From Geminocystis sp. M7585_C2015_104 (GTDB lineage: Bacteria; Cyanobacteriota; Cyanobacteriia; Cyanobacteriales; Cyanobacteriaceae): a DNA stretch of 64,000 bases. The notes below the pieces were generated by a model. It was not told where the DNA came from and ran no database searches. It saw only the letters and a program-made list of their open reading frames with translations. How positions within the stretch are numbered: position 1 is the first letter of the stretch; every line of letters starts with the position of its first letter. The stretch is from positions 1 to 64,000 of the forward strand of contig DVEF01000065.1 of NCBI GenBank assembly GCA_015295805.1. Direction: 5' to 3'. A program made the translations under genes and the position numbers. This document shows, one piece after another, positions 45,498-55,363 of this stretch.

Positions 45498-46114
45498 TTG
45501 CTTCCAGGGGAGACAGTTGACAGTTGACCCGTTGAGGCAGGTATGTACTGGGACACCATAGCCTTCAGCTGTGCCTCCGGGACACAGCGTCTTTCGGAAC
45601 AGTAGGTCATCAGGTTAACCCCATTCATCATCTTAACAGTGCTCACCCGCACCCGGAAGTCGTCAGTGACAAACCAACACCTTTCGATGCCCTGGTTTTT
45701 CTCATACTCGGTGACGATGGTTAAAACCCCATCAGGGGCGAAACTGTACTGACACACGACGGGTATACCCTCCACATACCCCCTGTTGCGCAGGAAACGC
45801 CCTCTAGTTTTGTCGTCCTTGTCTGGAATGTCCACCAGAATCGCCGCCCACTTGGAGTCGGGGTTTAACTCGTCTAGATTGTCTTGCCATAGAAAGGTAG
45901 CACCACCTACAGCCAAGTCCGGATCTACATTTTGAGCTTTACATACTTCTATGATTCGTGGGTCATCCTTGTCTAGCACCTGGATGATTATATTAGAATC
46001 CCCCGACTGTTCCACCCCAGAGGTGTCAAAATGATGAACAGTACGTTTGGAATACCAGACTCCCTCACTCTTACGGAAGAAGTCCATCATTGTCATCGGT
46101 GGTTTTACATCCAT
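45494..46114 (-). CDS. cpcS: Phycobiliprotein lyase, CpcS/CpeS family
   Basis: A 206-residue lipocalin-fold lyase. MTMMDFFRKSEGVWYSKRTVHHF at the N-terminus and NGVNLMTYCSERRC near the C-terminus are typical of CpcS-I/CpeS. These enzymes attach phycocyanobilin or phycoerythrobilin to Cys84-type sites of allophycocyanin and the beta subunit of phycocyanin. No phycobiliprotein gene is nearby. It diverges from a pentapeptide-repeat and HEAT-repeat gene pair. Confidence 0.94.
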   Translation of the reverse strand: MDVKPPMTMMDFFRKSEGVWYSKRTVHHFDTSGVEQSGDSNIIIQVLDKDDPRIIEVCKAQNVDPDLAVGGATFLWQDNLDELNPDSKWAAILVDIPDKDDKTRGRFLRNRGYVEGIPVVCQYSFAPDGVLTIVTEYEKNQGIERCWFVTDDFRVRVSTVKMMNGVNLMTYCSERRCVPEAQLKAMVSQYIPASTGQLSTVSPGSN

Positions 46115-46244
46115 ATTCCGACCTGCAAGGTAAACTGTTAAGAAAATTAAACAGGGGTTTTAACAATAGTACCAGGGAATTTATGATAAAGGTTTAAGGC
46201 ATACGGCTCCGGGCACGATAAGAGCAATTCTAACATAATCGGAT

Positions 46245-47057
46245 ATGATATTGGCTCCTGTTTATTCCTTAGAAAAAGTCCTGGAAATACTCAACAATAG
46301 TAGGGACTTGGCTGGGACAAATCTGCAAAATTTGGACCTGTCGGGGATGGATTTACAAGGGGTGAATTTTACTGGCGCTAATCTGATTGGCATAAATTTT
46401 GAGAGGGCCAATTTGAGGGGGGCAGTGTTGGACAACAGTGATTTGCGGCGTGCCTGCCTTAAGAAGGCCAACCTAGAGGGTGCTAGTCTAAAAAACTGTC
46501 TTTTACAAAGGGCTCGTCTGGAGGGATGTAATCTTACAGGAGTAGATCTCAGTGGTGCTAAACTAGACTTGGCCTACTACTCGGCCGATACGAAATGGGA
46601 TAGTGGTTTTGATTACAAAAAGTCAGGGGCAGTGGGGCCAGGGGCATCCCTCAGTGGTGCTTTCCTTAACACCGCCTACCTAAGAGGAGTCGATCTGACT
46701 GGGGCTAACCTAAGAGGCGCCTACCTCAGTGGTGCAGATTTAACGGGCGCTAATCTCACTAAAGCCGCACTCAGTGGTGCTAATCTCAAATATGCCTTTC
46801 TCACTGGTGCCAATCTCCAAGAGGCAATTTTTATAGGTGCAGAGTTAGAGGGTGCGGATTTACGGGCCACTAACCTAAGAGGCGCCAATTTCGACAATAT
46901 CAGGAGTATTGCCGGCGCCGACTTTTCCTACGCCTACGGTATGACTGAAAGACTCCGTAGTATTATTTGCAGTTTTCCCCCCCAAGAGTTGAATCGTTGG
47001 AATACGTACACCCGCAATAATACAAGAGATAGTTTGAACACCTGTTATTACATATAA
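46245..47057 (+). CDS. Pentapeptide-repeat protein
   Basis: A 270-residue protein dominated by A(N/D)LXX repeats in two blocks, about 25-105 and 125-225 (NLRGAYLSGADLTGANLTKA). They form a right-handed quadrilateral beta-helix. A non-repeat linker with Asp/Tyr/Lys (YYSADTKWDSGFDYKKSG) separates them, and a short C-terminal extension ends in HEAT-gene-proximal DNA. There is no signal peptide. Function is unknown. The HEAT-repeat gene begins three bp after its stop, so the two are co-transcribed. Confidence 0.9.
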   Translation: MILAPVYSLEKVLEILNNSRDLAGTNLQNLDLSGMDLQGVNFTGANLIGINFERANLRGAVLDNSDLRRACLKKANLEGASLKNCLLQRARLEGCNLTGVDLSGAKLDLAYYSADTKWDSGFDYKKSGAVGPGASLSGAFLNTAYLRGVDLTGANLRGAYLSGADLTGANLTKAALSGANLKYAFLTGANLQEAIFIGAELEGADLRATNLRGANFDNIRSIAGADFSYAYGMTERLRSIICSFPPQELNRWNTYTRNNTRDSLNTCYYI

Positions 47058-47060
47058 ACT

Positions 47061-47963
47061 ATGAACCAGACAGAAATTAGATACAAGGCCAATTCCCTCA
47101 GTGTTACCCCCGAGGAGGCAGATTGTCTTCTGGAAAGGGTAAACAATTCCCTGTCTAGCAACAGTTTTGACCCTAATGACCACCAGACAATAGCTTTGAT
47201 GGTGGAGGCTTTGGGAGATGAGCGGGGGATGATGCGGCTTAAATTTGCCCAAAGACTGGCCATGGTTGGTAAGCCGGCAGTTCCCTTTTTGTTGGAAGCC
47301 CTCTCTAATCATCCCAATCCCGTGGTAAGACGTGCCGCCGCCAAAACTCTTACTTTGATCGCACCCCCCGAAGCTGTGCCCCAATTGATACACTCCCTAC
47401 TACACGATGAAGACACTGTGGTAAAGGGCTCATGTGTGGGGGCGTTAGCGGAGATTGGGGAGGAGTCAGTGCCGGAATTGTTAAGGATTATTGCCACGGA
47501 AAGAGATGAAACCATAAAAGGACATGCTGCCTGGGCGTTGGCCTTTATTGGCAGTCGGGCCAAAAACTACCTATACCAGGCCATGGCATCTGATTCTGTG
47601 GACGTCCGTTGTGCTGTGGTGGGGGTTTTAGGTAGTTTGGTACAGGAAAATGAGGACGAGGAAGCTCTACAACTTCTTTTCACCTCCCTTCATGATCCCT
47701 CCCCCGTGATTCGTTGTGAGGCCGCCGCCATTTTAGGCAAAATCCATCATCCCCAAGTGGCGTCCCATTTAATCCCCTGTCTGGGAGACCAAGAAGCGGA
47801 AGTGCGTAAGGCCATTGCCCTAGCCCTGATGAAGGTGGGAGATCCCTCCACCATTCCTCTTTTACAACAAGCATTGGAACGGGAGACGGACAAGAGTCTT
47901 AAACCCATTTTCCAACTCGCCCTCAATCAACTACAACGTAACTGGGCGAAAGACAGCGGCTAG
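47061..47963 (+). CDS. HEAT-repeat protein of the phycobilisome-lyase-like/NblB type
   Basis: A 300-residue helical-repeat protein. Residues about 70-290 contain six or more PBS-lyase HEAT-like units (PNPVVRRAAAKTLTLIAPPEAVPQL; DETIKGHAAWALAFIG; AEVRKAIALALMKVGDPS). Relatives are the CpcE/CpeY bilin lyases and NblB, which handles phycobilisome chromophores during degradation. Location beside cpcS, though on the opposite strand, supports a phycobilisome-related job, but generic HEAT scaffolds look the same. Start at 47061 follows the upstream stop by three bases. Confidence 0.86.
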   Translation: MNQTEIRYKANSLSVTPEEADCLLERVNNSLSSNSFDPNDHQTIALMVEALGDERGMMRLKFAQRLAMVGKPAVPFLLEALSNHPNPVVRRAAAKTLTLIAPPEAVPQLIHSLLHDEDTVVKGSCVGALAEIGEESVPELLRIIATERDETIKGHAAWALAFIGSRAKNYLYQAMASDSVDVRCAVVGVLGSLVQENEDEEALQLLFTSLHDPSPVIRCEAAAILGKIHHPQVASHLIPCLGDQEAEVRKAIALALMKVGDPSTIPLLQQALERETDKSLKPIFQLALNQLQRNWAKDSG

Positions 47964-49186
47964 GAATTGTTTTATGGCGCTCCCTTCCTTCACAGCCGTA
48001 CAGACGATGCCTATTATACACCCCTGGGGCAATTGGAATTATTGCTGGCGTTTAGCCTTTATTTCTTCTATTTGTCTGTTCGACCACTCTAGTCTTTCTA
48101 TCCCCCCATGCAGAAAAGCAAAAGGAGGCCTGTGGACCCAGGCCCCACTTCTTGGGGTCAGGACCTTTTGGCGATAAATACACAGGCCTTACACCAAGTT
48201 CCTCTGCCCTCTTTTAAACCTTCTAACGCCCCTGAGACCTGAAATTTGCAATTATCGCCACTATAGCTCTCTTATACTCATCGGCCCGCCTTATGTCTTC
48301 CAATGCCTTGCTATAGCCCTGTGAACTGGCCTTTCTTTGAGTGGAGGCCCTTTTCTGAGGATGTTTCCCATCAAGAAAACCTATGGCTATGTTATCCTCT
48401 CCATTCCATAAAAGAGTATACACAAGCTGAGCTCACTGTTTCTGATGTTTCTTTGAAAAAAACCTCACTTGTCTGTTGTAGTCGAATGTCTTTCCAGTGA
48501 GGCCTTCTTACACCAGTTAAAGGATATTCTACCTGATAAGGTGTATAAGACAGAAGTTAAAACACACCAGTCTGTAGGCAGAAATAGAACAGTTAGTCCA
48601 ACTATATCCCATCCCCCTCTCCCCTACATCCTACCCCCCCTTAGAGTCTATAACGACATTTTTGAGCTACAATGACTCGGCAAAACAGGCAAAAAGTAGT
48701 GTGTTTTTTGCTCTTCAAATACCTAGAAAAATTCCCCGTTTCAAAAAAATTAACCATGTTTCTTACGGATTATAAACATGTGGATAAACGAGAAAAAGAC
48801 AGCCAATGATATGGACTGTGTTTTTCCATCCCACTTATGCCCCCGCTTGGGGGAAAATTGGAAAAAAATAGAGTCTCAAGCAGGGTTTCTTAGGGGGAAA
48901 ATAAGAGAGGAAATGATAAGATGGCATAACAGAAAAAGATATATTTTTGCTTTGGTATGTCAAAAAAGAAGAGGTGCTAACGATATAACAAAATTGGCCC
49001 TGGCAGGGGAGGGGACGACAACAGACAGTTACAAATAGAATTTACAAATAGAATTGGAGAATAGAATAACAGTTATAGACACTATCCTATGGAGAGAAAA
49101 AGGGAAGAGGTTGCCGGGGGAGGGGAGGATGGATAATAATAAAAGTTTGGATTTAGTGGTTAACAAAGGTAAAGAAAAATAACATT
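47964..49186. other. 1.2-kb region without a supportable gene
   Basis: This is the second longest gap of the window. It holds a nested hairpin (48126-48189), an inverted repeat CCTCACT/AGTGAGG (48465-48503), and two short frames (48223-48423 minus; 48778-49038 plus) that look partly coding but match nothing I know. Degraded gene remnants or small RNAs are the likely content. Confidence 0.5.
48126..48189. other. Nested inverted repeats, possible structured RNA
   Basis: AGGCCTGTG (48126-48134) is exactly complementary to CACAGGCCT (48181-48189). Inside lies CCCCA-CTTCT-TGGGG (48143-48157). No U-tract follows. Confidence 0.45.
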
Positions 49187-50278
49187 ATGTTAAGGGCGGG
49201 AATAGTAGGACTACCCAATGTGGGCAAATCAACCCTCTTCAACGCAATAGTGACTAATGCCAAAGCGGAAGCGGCAAACTTCCCTTTTTGTACAATTGAA
49301 CCAAACGTGGGGGTAGTAGCAGTACCAGATGAGCGTTTGGAAGTGTTGGCTAAGATATCTAACTCTAAGAGAATTGTACCTGCCCGCATTGAATTTGTGG
49401 ATATTGCTGGTTTGGTAAAAGGCGCCAGTAAGGGGGAGGGTTTAGGGAATCAGTTTCTATCCCACATAAGACAGGTAGATGCCATTGTACATGTGGTGAG
49501 ATGTTTCGATGATGAAGATATTATCCATGTTTCTGGTTCAGTAGATCCAGTAAGAGACATGGAGGTAATAAATCTGGAATTGGCATTGGCAGACTTAGCA
49601 CAAGTGGAAAGACGACTGGAAAAACAAAGAAAACAGGCGAAAAAACAAAAAGAGGCAGCAGAAGAGGTAGCAGTGTTGGAAAAAATCCTCCCTCCCCTCA
49701 ACGAAGGTAAACCGGTGCGTCTGTTGTCACTGACTGCTGAGGAAAAGGCTTTACTCAAACCCTTAGGATTGTTGACTGCTAAGCCTGTAATTTATGCTGC
49801 TAATGTGAGTGAAGAAGATTTGGCTACTGGCAATGAGTGGGTAAACCAAGTAAGACAACAGGCAGAAAAAGAAAATGCTCTTGTGGTGGTAATATCGGCA
49901 AAAGTGGAGGCGGAATTGGCAGACTTACCCACAGAAGAAAAGGAAGAATATCTAGCAAGCCTGGGGGTGAAAGAGGGGGGATTAAAATCCTTGATTAAGG
50001 CTACCTACCAGTTGCTAGGACTACGCACCTATCTTACCACAGGGGAGAACGAAACCAGAGCCTGGACCATTGTAGCAGGTATGACGGCTCCACAAGCGGC
50101 CGGTGTTATCCACAGTGACTTTGAAAGGGGCTTCATTAGGGCGGAAACTATTAGTTATGAGGATTTAGTGCGCGCCGGAAGTATGGCTGCCGCTAGGGAA
50201 ATGGGATTAGTGCGCTCAGAAGGGAAAGATTATGTGGTACAAGAGGGAGACGTGATGTTATTCCGTTTTAATGTCTGA
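49187..50278 (+). CDS. ychF: Redox-regulated ATPase YchF
   Basis: A 363-residue Obg-family ATPase: G1 [13 protein letters not shown]3 [20 protein letters not shown], a coiled-coil insertion ([22 protein letters not shown]) and a C-terminal TGS domain ([20 protein letters not shown]). YchF binds ATP rather than GTP through the altered G4 motif and acts on ribosomes and oxidative-stress responses. Full length. Confidence 0.97.
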   Translation: MLRAGIVGLPNVGKSTLFNAIVTNAKAEAANFPFCTIEPNVGVVAVPDERLEVLAKISNSKRIVPARIEFVDIAGLVKGASKGEGLGNQFLSHIRQVDAIVHVVRCFDDEDIIHVSGSVDPVRDMEVINLELALADLAQVERRLEKQRKQAKKQKEAAEEVAVLEKILPPLNEGKPVRLLSLTAEEKALLKPLGLLTAKPVIYAANVSEEDLATGNEWVNQVRQQAEKENALVVVISAKVEAELADLPTEEKEEYLASLGVKEGGLKSLIKATYQLLGLRTYLTTGENETRAWTIVAGMTAPQAAGVIHSDFERGFIRAETISYEDLVRAGSMAAAREMGLVRSEGKDYVVQEGDVMLFRFNV

Positions 50279-50310
50279 TCTTCTACGCTTGTTTGACCAA
50301 TGAAATACAA

Positions 50311-51180
50311 TTAATTTTCCCCCAATGCCTCCAGGAGGGATTGACGCATGAGGGAAAGAGGCGCCGCTAATCCCACCCAAATCTCTAAAGCCACCGCACC
50401 CTGTTTCACTAACATCTCACTGCCGTCGATACCAGTCAACCCTCTGGCAGCCGCCTGTTTTAGTAAAAGGGTTGGCCGGGGGTTGTAAATAAGGTCGTAT
50501 ACAATGGTACCATCAGTCATTAATTCTATTTCCTGGGGGGAAAGGGGAGACTGTTGACAGTGGGGATACATGCCAATGGGGGTGGTGTTGACAATCAGCC
50601 GGCATTGAGGGATTAAGGTGGGGATTTCCTCCCAGCTGTGAAGGGATATGCGATGCTGTAGGGGAGTGTTATGCCAGGAGAGGCCAAATTTGGTCAATTT
50701 TTCGGGATTACGTCCTACTATTCTGATTTTCTCACATCCCAACTGGGCACAACCGACAACGGCGGCACGGGCGGCACCACCATTGCCTAAAATAAGAGGG
50801 GTAGTGTGGGGCCAATCCCGCTTAATTTCCAAAAGAGGAGAAATAAAACCATCAACGTCAGTATTAGTGCCATACCACTCGTCTTCCTCCAACCAGACGG
50901 TGTTGACAGCCCCAATTAGTTTGGCCTTGTCGCTAATATGGTCTAACAGGGGTAAGACTGCCTCCTTGTGGGGGATGGTGACATTAAAGCCTCTAATACC
51001 AATAGCCCTAAAAGCCCGAAACACATCCCCCAGGTTTTCTGGTTTTACAGGGAAGGGCACATAAACATAGTCCAATTCTAGGGCACGAAGGGCCTGATTC
51101 TGGAATACAGGTGACAGAGAATGTTCTAGGGGGTAACCAATAATGCCTAATAGCTTAGTCTTACCAGTAATCTTCATCAC
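50311..51180 (-). CDS. aroE: Shikimate dehydrogenase
   Basis: A 289-residue NADP-dependent enzyme. Substrate-binding SLSP (21-24), catalytic Lys72 in NVTIPHKEAV and Asp108 in GTNTDVDGF are present, and GNGGAARAAVVG is the nucleotide-binding loop. It reduces 3-dehydroshikimate to shikimate in aromatic amino acid synthesis. It converges with ychF with about 30 bp between. Confidence 0.96.
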   Translation of the reverse strand: MMKITGKTKLLGIIGYPLEHSLSPVFQNQALRALELDYVYVPFPVKPENLGDVFRAFRAIGIRGFNVTIPHKEAVLPLLDHISDKAKLIGAVNTVWLEEDEWYGTNTDVDGFISPLLEIKRDWPHTTPLILGNGGAARAAVVGCAQLGCEKIRIVGRNPEKLTKFGLSWHNTPLQHRISLHSWEEIPTLIPQCRLIVNTTPIGMYPHCQQSPLSPQEIELMTDGTIVYDLIYNPRPTLLLKQAAARGLTGIDGSEMLVKQGAVALEIWVGLAAPLSLMRQSLLEALGEN

Positions 51181-51240
51181 CAGAAACTAGTAACAATCAT
51201 CAAGGGCGTAGAATCATATGATACGCCCCGGGGAGGAAAA

Positions 51241-51426
51241 CTAGCGTAATCCCAGCCAAGATAATAGGTCTTGTCCGGTAAAGTACTCAATGAGTAGTGT
51301 TAGGACAAAACCAATCATGGCGGCGCGCCCATTCAATCTCTCTGCATAATCATTGAAGCCGAATTTGGGCTCTTCTAGATTGGGGGTTACTTTGGGTTGG
51401 GGTTGGGGTTGTTGGGATTGTGTCAT
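51241..51426 (-). CDS. High-light-inducible protein (Hlip/Scp)
   Basis: A 61-residue one-helix member of the light-harvesting superfamily. The chlorophyll-binding ExxNGRxAM motif appears as AERLNGRAAMIGFVLTLL. The N-terminal 30 residues are Pro/Gln-rich. Hlips bind chlorophyll and carotenoid, associate with photosystem II assembly intermediates, and protect during high light. It resembles HliC/HliD-type short forms but the subclass is not assigned. Possibly transcribed together with aroE, 60 bp downstream. Confidence 0.94.
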   Translation of the reverse strand: MTQSQQPQPQPKVTPNLEEPKFGFNDYAERLNGRAAMIGFVLTLLIEYFTGQDLLSWLGLR

Positions 51427-51479
51427 GGGTTTCTACTCCTTTAACTTTTGTGAAGATTTTAGCATAGATTCTTGACAAA

Positions 51480-52622
<1,143 letters not shown>

Positions 52623-52683
52623 TCAACTAATGTACAACCTGGGGGCAGTAGTTGACAAATTCTTTTCCGGGGGAAACAAGGGG

Positions 52684-53127
52684 CTAAAAGTCTTCGTCAG
52701 GGGGCATATCCCATTTAGCGGAAAACACTTCCCCTAGCATTTCCTCTATGTTATCAAATCCCAGATTCCTACAGACCTGGTGTTCCCGACTCTCACTGGG
52801 CATGGGGATGAGGGTGAGGGTGCGATTTTCCTGGATTAGGTCAAAATAGGTTTCTTCGGGGGATACCTGATTCAGATACAGATAGTCGAAACTCTGCACA
52901 TTTATGTACAGACTCTTATTCACCACTATGGTAGCCTGATTTGGCTCATTGAATACTTCCAGTACTACTCCCCGCCCCTGATTCTGTATTACTCCATCTA
53001 TTTTGTGTATGTAACGAACGTGGGTTAAGTCATTGAGGAGACGTTTCATGTCTTCCTTGTTGACGATGATACCGGATTCGATTATACAGGGTGCAGGCAG
53101 TTGACGGGAATTATGTTGTTGACTCAT
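52684..53127 (-). CDS. Conserved cyanobacterial hypothetical protein
   Basis: A 147-residue soluble acidic protein. The N-terminus is polar (SQQHNSRQLPAPCIIESGIIVNKEDMKR), the middle forms a likely beta-rich fold (RYIHKIDGVIQNQGRGVVLEVFNEPNQATIVV), and the C-terminus is helical and acidic (GFDNIEEMLGEVFSAKWDMPPDEDF). I do not recognise a family. No signal, membrane segment or catalytic motif is visible. It lies divergently to cobS across a structured 310-bp gap and 94 bp upstream of tgt. Confidence 0.75.
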   Translation of the reverse strand: MSQQHNSRQLPAPCIIESGIIVNKEDMKRLLNDLTHVRYIHKIDGVIQNQGRGVVLEVFNEPNQATIVVNKSLYINVQSFDYLYLNQVSPEETYFDLIQENRTLTLIPMPSESREHQVCRNLGFDNIEEMLGEVFSAKWDMPPDEDF

Positions 53128-53175
53128 AGCAGTTTCCTTTTTTTTTTGCTCCTAATAATATTTACTACAACCCCC

Positions 53176-53357
53176 CGGGTTTGGGCTATCCTTAATCTGC
53201 ATCTTGGCTGTGGGAAGACGGGGAAGATGCCAGCAAATGGGGGGAGACTGGGACTAAATTAAAGATAGCAAACCCGAATCTTTTGGTTTTAATAGAGGGC
53301 TTTTTTGGGGAAATAATCAGCTTGTATTCTTATATTGGTGGCAACACCAGATTTTTT
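53176..53357 (+). promoter_or_regulatory. Structured leader with terminator upstream of cobS (candidate riboswitch or attenuator)
   Basis: A long outer helix CGGGTTT-GG-GCTATC (53176-53190) pairs with GATAGC-AAACCCG (53264-53276), 13 bp with one 2-nt bulge. Inside is GCATCTT/AAGATGC (53199-53205, 53224-53230); GCTG (53207-53210) could alternatively pair with CAGC (53231-53234). A terminator, TGGTG-GCAA-CACCA plus six T, follows at 53336-53357, and cobS begins 81 bp later. Fragments GTGGGAA, GGGGAA and AGACTGGGAC faintly resemble cobalamin-riboswitch core blocks, in the right order. Novel class, divergent cobalamin element and minus-strand leader all remain possible. Confidence 0.5.
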
Positions 53358-53438
53358 GGCATTTTCTGGTTATCACTACACAATGTTAACCCAAAATTTT
53401 CTGTTTGTTCAGGATAATTATCAATTTTTTTTACAATA

Positions 53439-54221
53439 ATGAAGGATATATTGGCGTCTCTGTGTGGGGCGATCGTATTTTATACGGCGATACCCCTTCC
53501 CCCTTTCCTGCCGGTGAGTCTGAAGAAGATTGCCCTGTGGTTAGGGTGGTTAGGGATTTTGTTAGGCTTAGTGGTGTCTTTGGCAGAGGCGATTCTTGGC
53601 TGGCTTGGCTTTTCCCCTCTGCTTAGCAGTGTTTTTGCTGTAGCCTGGTGGTTATACTTAACCGGCGGATTTCATTTTGATGGGCTGATAGACTTTGGGG
53701 ACTGTTTGGGGGTGCAGGGGGGCGTTAAAAAACGCCTAGAAGTGATGCAAGACAGCCGTGTGGGGGCTTTTGGTCTACTTTTAGGGTTTTTTGTCCTTTT
53801 TGTCAAGGTCGTGGCCTTGAGGGAGCTTTATGTGCCTGTGTGGTGGGGGTTATGTCAGTCTTTAAGTTGGGGTAGATGGGCGCAACTAATGGCCATCACC
53901 CTCTACCCCTATATCCGGGAGGGTGGGAAAGGGGCTTTTTTGAAGGGGGGGATAGAATCCTGGCGGGATGTAGTTTTGGGCTCTTCTTTTATACTTCTGC
54001 TAGGAGGGGTGGAATTGTGGTATTTCCGACATTCTCCTTGGGAAGCGTTGCTGGGAATGGGAATCTGTCTTAGCATTTCCCTGGTAGTGGCCTGGTTATG
54101 TCAAAAACCCCTTGGCGGACATACTGGCGACACCTATGGTGCTACGGTGGAAATCACAGAGGCCCTGATTCTCAGTTTTTTTACCCTCCCTCATCCCTTT
54201 TTGAGGAGTTGGTGGGGATAA
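53439..54221 (+). CDS. cobS: Adenosylcobinamide-GDP ribazoletransferase
   Basis: A 260-residue membrane protein with about six hydrophobic spans. The signature GGFHFDGLIDFGDCLG plus RLEVMQDSRVGAFG contains the conserved acidic residues of CobS/CobV. It joins the activated corrin ring to alpha-ribazole (or the adenine analogue used for pseudocobalamin) in the last step of B12 synthesis. No other cob gene is adjacent. A GATAATTATC palindrome lies at 53413-53422, and no clear Shine-Dalgarno precedes the ATG. Confidence 0.93.
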   Translation: MKDILASLCGAIVFYTAIPLPPFLPVSLKKIALWLGWLGILLGLVVSLAEAILGWLGFSPLLSSVFAVAWWLYLTGGFHFDGLIDFGDCLGVQGGVKKRLEVMQDSRVGAFGLLLGFFVLFVKVVALRELYVPVWWGLCQSLSWGRWAQLMAITLYPYIREGGKGAFLKGGIESWRDVVLGSSFILLLGGVELWYFRHSPWEALLGMGICLSISLVVAWLCQKPLGGHTGDTYGATVEITEALILSFFTLPHPFLRSWWG

Positions 54222-54292
54222 TCAACAATTACAGGGGGTGCCCCTTTTATCCCCCTACTTGTCATTACACACCCTGTGTCTCATAAATGGGG

Positions 54293-54547
54293 CTAGTAGT
54301 AGTCGGTTTCTGGTTGCATTTGTGGCACGGGTGTTTCAAAATTGGAGGCATCCCGGAGAAAACGCCATGCCTCCTCTTCGATGCGGTTAATAAGATAGTT
54401 TTCCATCACATTGGCGTGACGAAGACAGGCCAGATAACCCTCCATATACATCCGTAAGTCTTCGTAGCGCCCACCTCTGTGCCACAAGTCTACCATCCCG
54501 TCTGTGAGTTTTTGATAGTGCCGAATCGCCAAGGGATCTGTTAGCAT
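54293..54547 (-). CDS. DUF6761-type small conserved protein
   Basis: An 84-residue helical protein: MLTDPLAIRHYQKLTDGMVD, then GGRYEDLRMYMEGYLACLRH and INRIEEEAWRFLRDASNFE. It matches my memory of the cyanobacteria-restricted DUF6761 family of unknown function. Its start is 69 bp beyond the psb32 stop on the same strand. Confidence 0.82.
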   Translation of the reverse strand: MLTDPLAIRHYQKLTDGMVDLWHRGGRYEDLRMYMEGYLACLRHANVMENYLINRIEEEAWRFLRDASNFETPVPQMQPETDYY

Positions 54548-54616
54548 TGTTATTTGGCCTAGCTAGTGGATTAACTCTACCAGGGGCTATCAAACCTCCC
54601 TTGACTCCATTGTAAC

Positions 54617-55327
54617 TTAATTGCCTGGGAATCCTACATACCAAAAGTAGGTTACCATTGGGATCACTGTAGCCAGTACCAGCAGTACAATTGTCCACAG
54701 CATAGCACTACGGGTATCTGTCTCCTCGGCAGAGGCAAAGGTGCTTTCGATGTTAATCTCTTCCATTTTAGGCGCCCCTGGGTCCTGTTTGCCTGACAAG
54801 ACAGCCACCAGACGATTGCCAGCGGAGATTAATGCTTGGTTGTATTGTAAATCCTTAAGGAAATAGGGGAAGGTCTCATGGACTATACTATCTCTGATTT
54901 CTGGTGTAAGCAGATTAACAGTGTCATCTCCTTGGGCAATGGCGGTGCGGTTGCCAAGGGTGTCTACTACTATCAATACCTGATTTTTGGCATCGGCTGG
55001 GGAGGGATACCAGGTTTGGAATATTTCCCTTGCTAGGGAATCTATAGTCTGTCCGTAATCAAGACGCTCTATGACCACCATTCTCACTTCCTTGCCAGTA
55101 TTTTCCGCTAGCTGACGCAACATGTTAGACAGTTGTCCTTCGGTAGCACGACTGATTACATCCGCTTCATCCACAACCCACAAGTTTTCCCCCGCCGCTA
55201 CCATGGGCAAGTCGTAAACCCCCGTCGCCCTAGCTTCCTTTACAGCCACGTTTAGGAGGAATAACAGGGAGATAAAGACAGTAAAAACAATCCTTGTCGC
55301 CTTATTCATACCAACAGTTGTCCCCAT
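54617..55327 (-). CDS. psb32: Photosystem II repair protein Psb32 (TPM domain)
   Basis: A 236-residue protein with a signal peptide (hydrophobic IVFTVFISLLFLLNVAV, cleavage near ARA), a TPM/DUF477 domain from about 45 to 180 (DEADVISRATEGQLSNMLRQLAENTGKEV; QVLIVVDTLGNRTAIAQGDD) and a C-terminal transmembrane helix (LWTIVLLVLATVIPMVTYFW). This layout is that of Psb32, a thylakoid-lumen-facing protein that protects photosystem II and speeds its repair. An internal ATG at 55309 is an alternative start. It follows the receptor kinase gene by 37 bp on the same strand. Confidence 0.92.
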   Translation of the reverse strand: MGTTVGMNKATRIVFTVFISLLFLLNVAVKEARATGVYDLPMVAAGENLWVVDEADVISRATEGQLSNMLRQLAENTGKEVRMVVIERLDYGQTIDSLAREIFQTWYPSPADAKNQVLIVVDTLGNRTAIAQGDDTVNLLTPEIRDSIVHETFPYFLKDLQYNQALISAGNRLVAVLSGKQDPGAPKMEEINIESTFASAEETDTRSAMLWTIVLLVLATVIPMVTYFWYVGFPGN

Positions 55328-55363
55328 TGCACCACTTGTGACATATTATCCCACACCTGGGGC

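Noticed and set aside
48223-48423. Minus-strand 66-codon frame ending EYKRAIVAIIANFRSQGR
   Set aside because: Codon use is fairly protein-like, but the start is a GTG without Shine-Dalgarno, a stop lies just upstream, and no family is recognised. Could be a gene remnant; not supported enough to list.
48778-49038. Plus-strand 86-codon frame
   Set aside because: Low-complexity Lys/Arg-rich translation without motifs; no homologue recognised.
53176-53276. Confident call of a standard cobalamin riboswitch
   Set aside because: The conserved B12-box sequence is not present; only short similarities and position support it.
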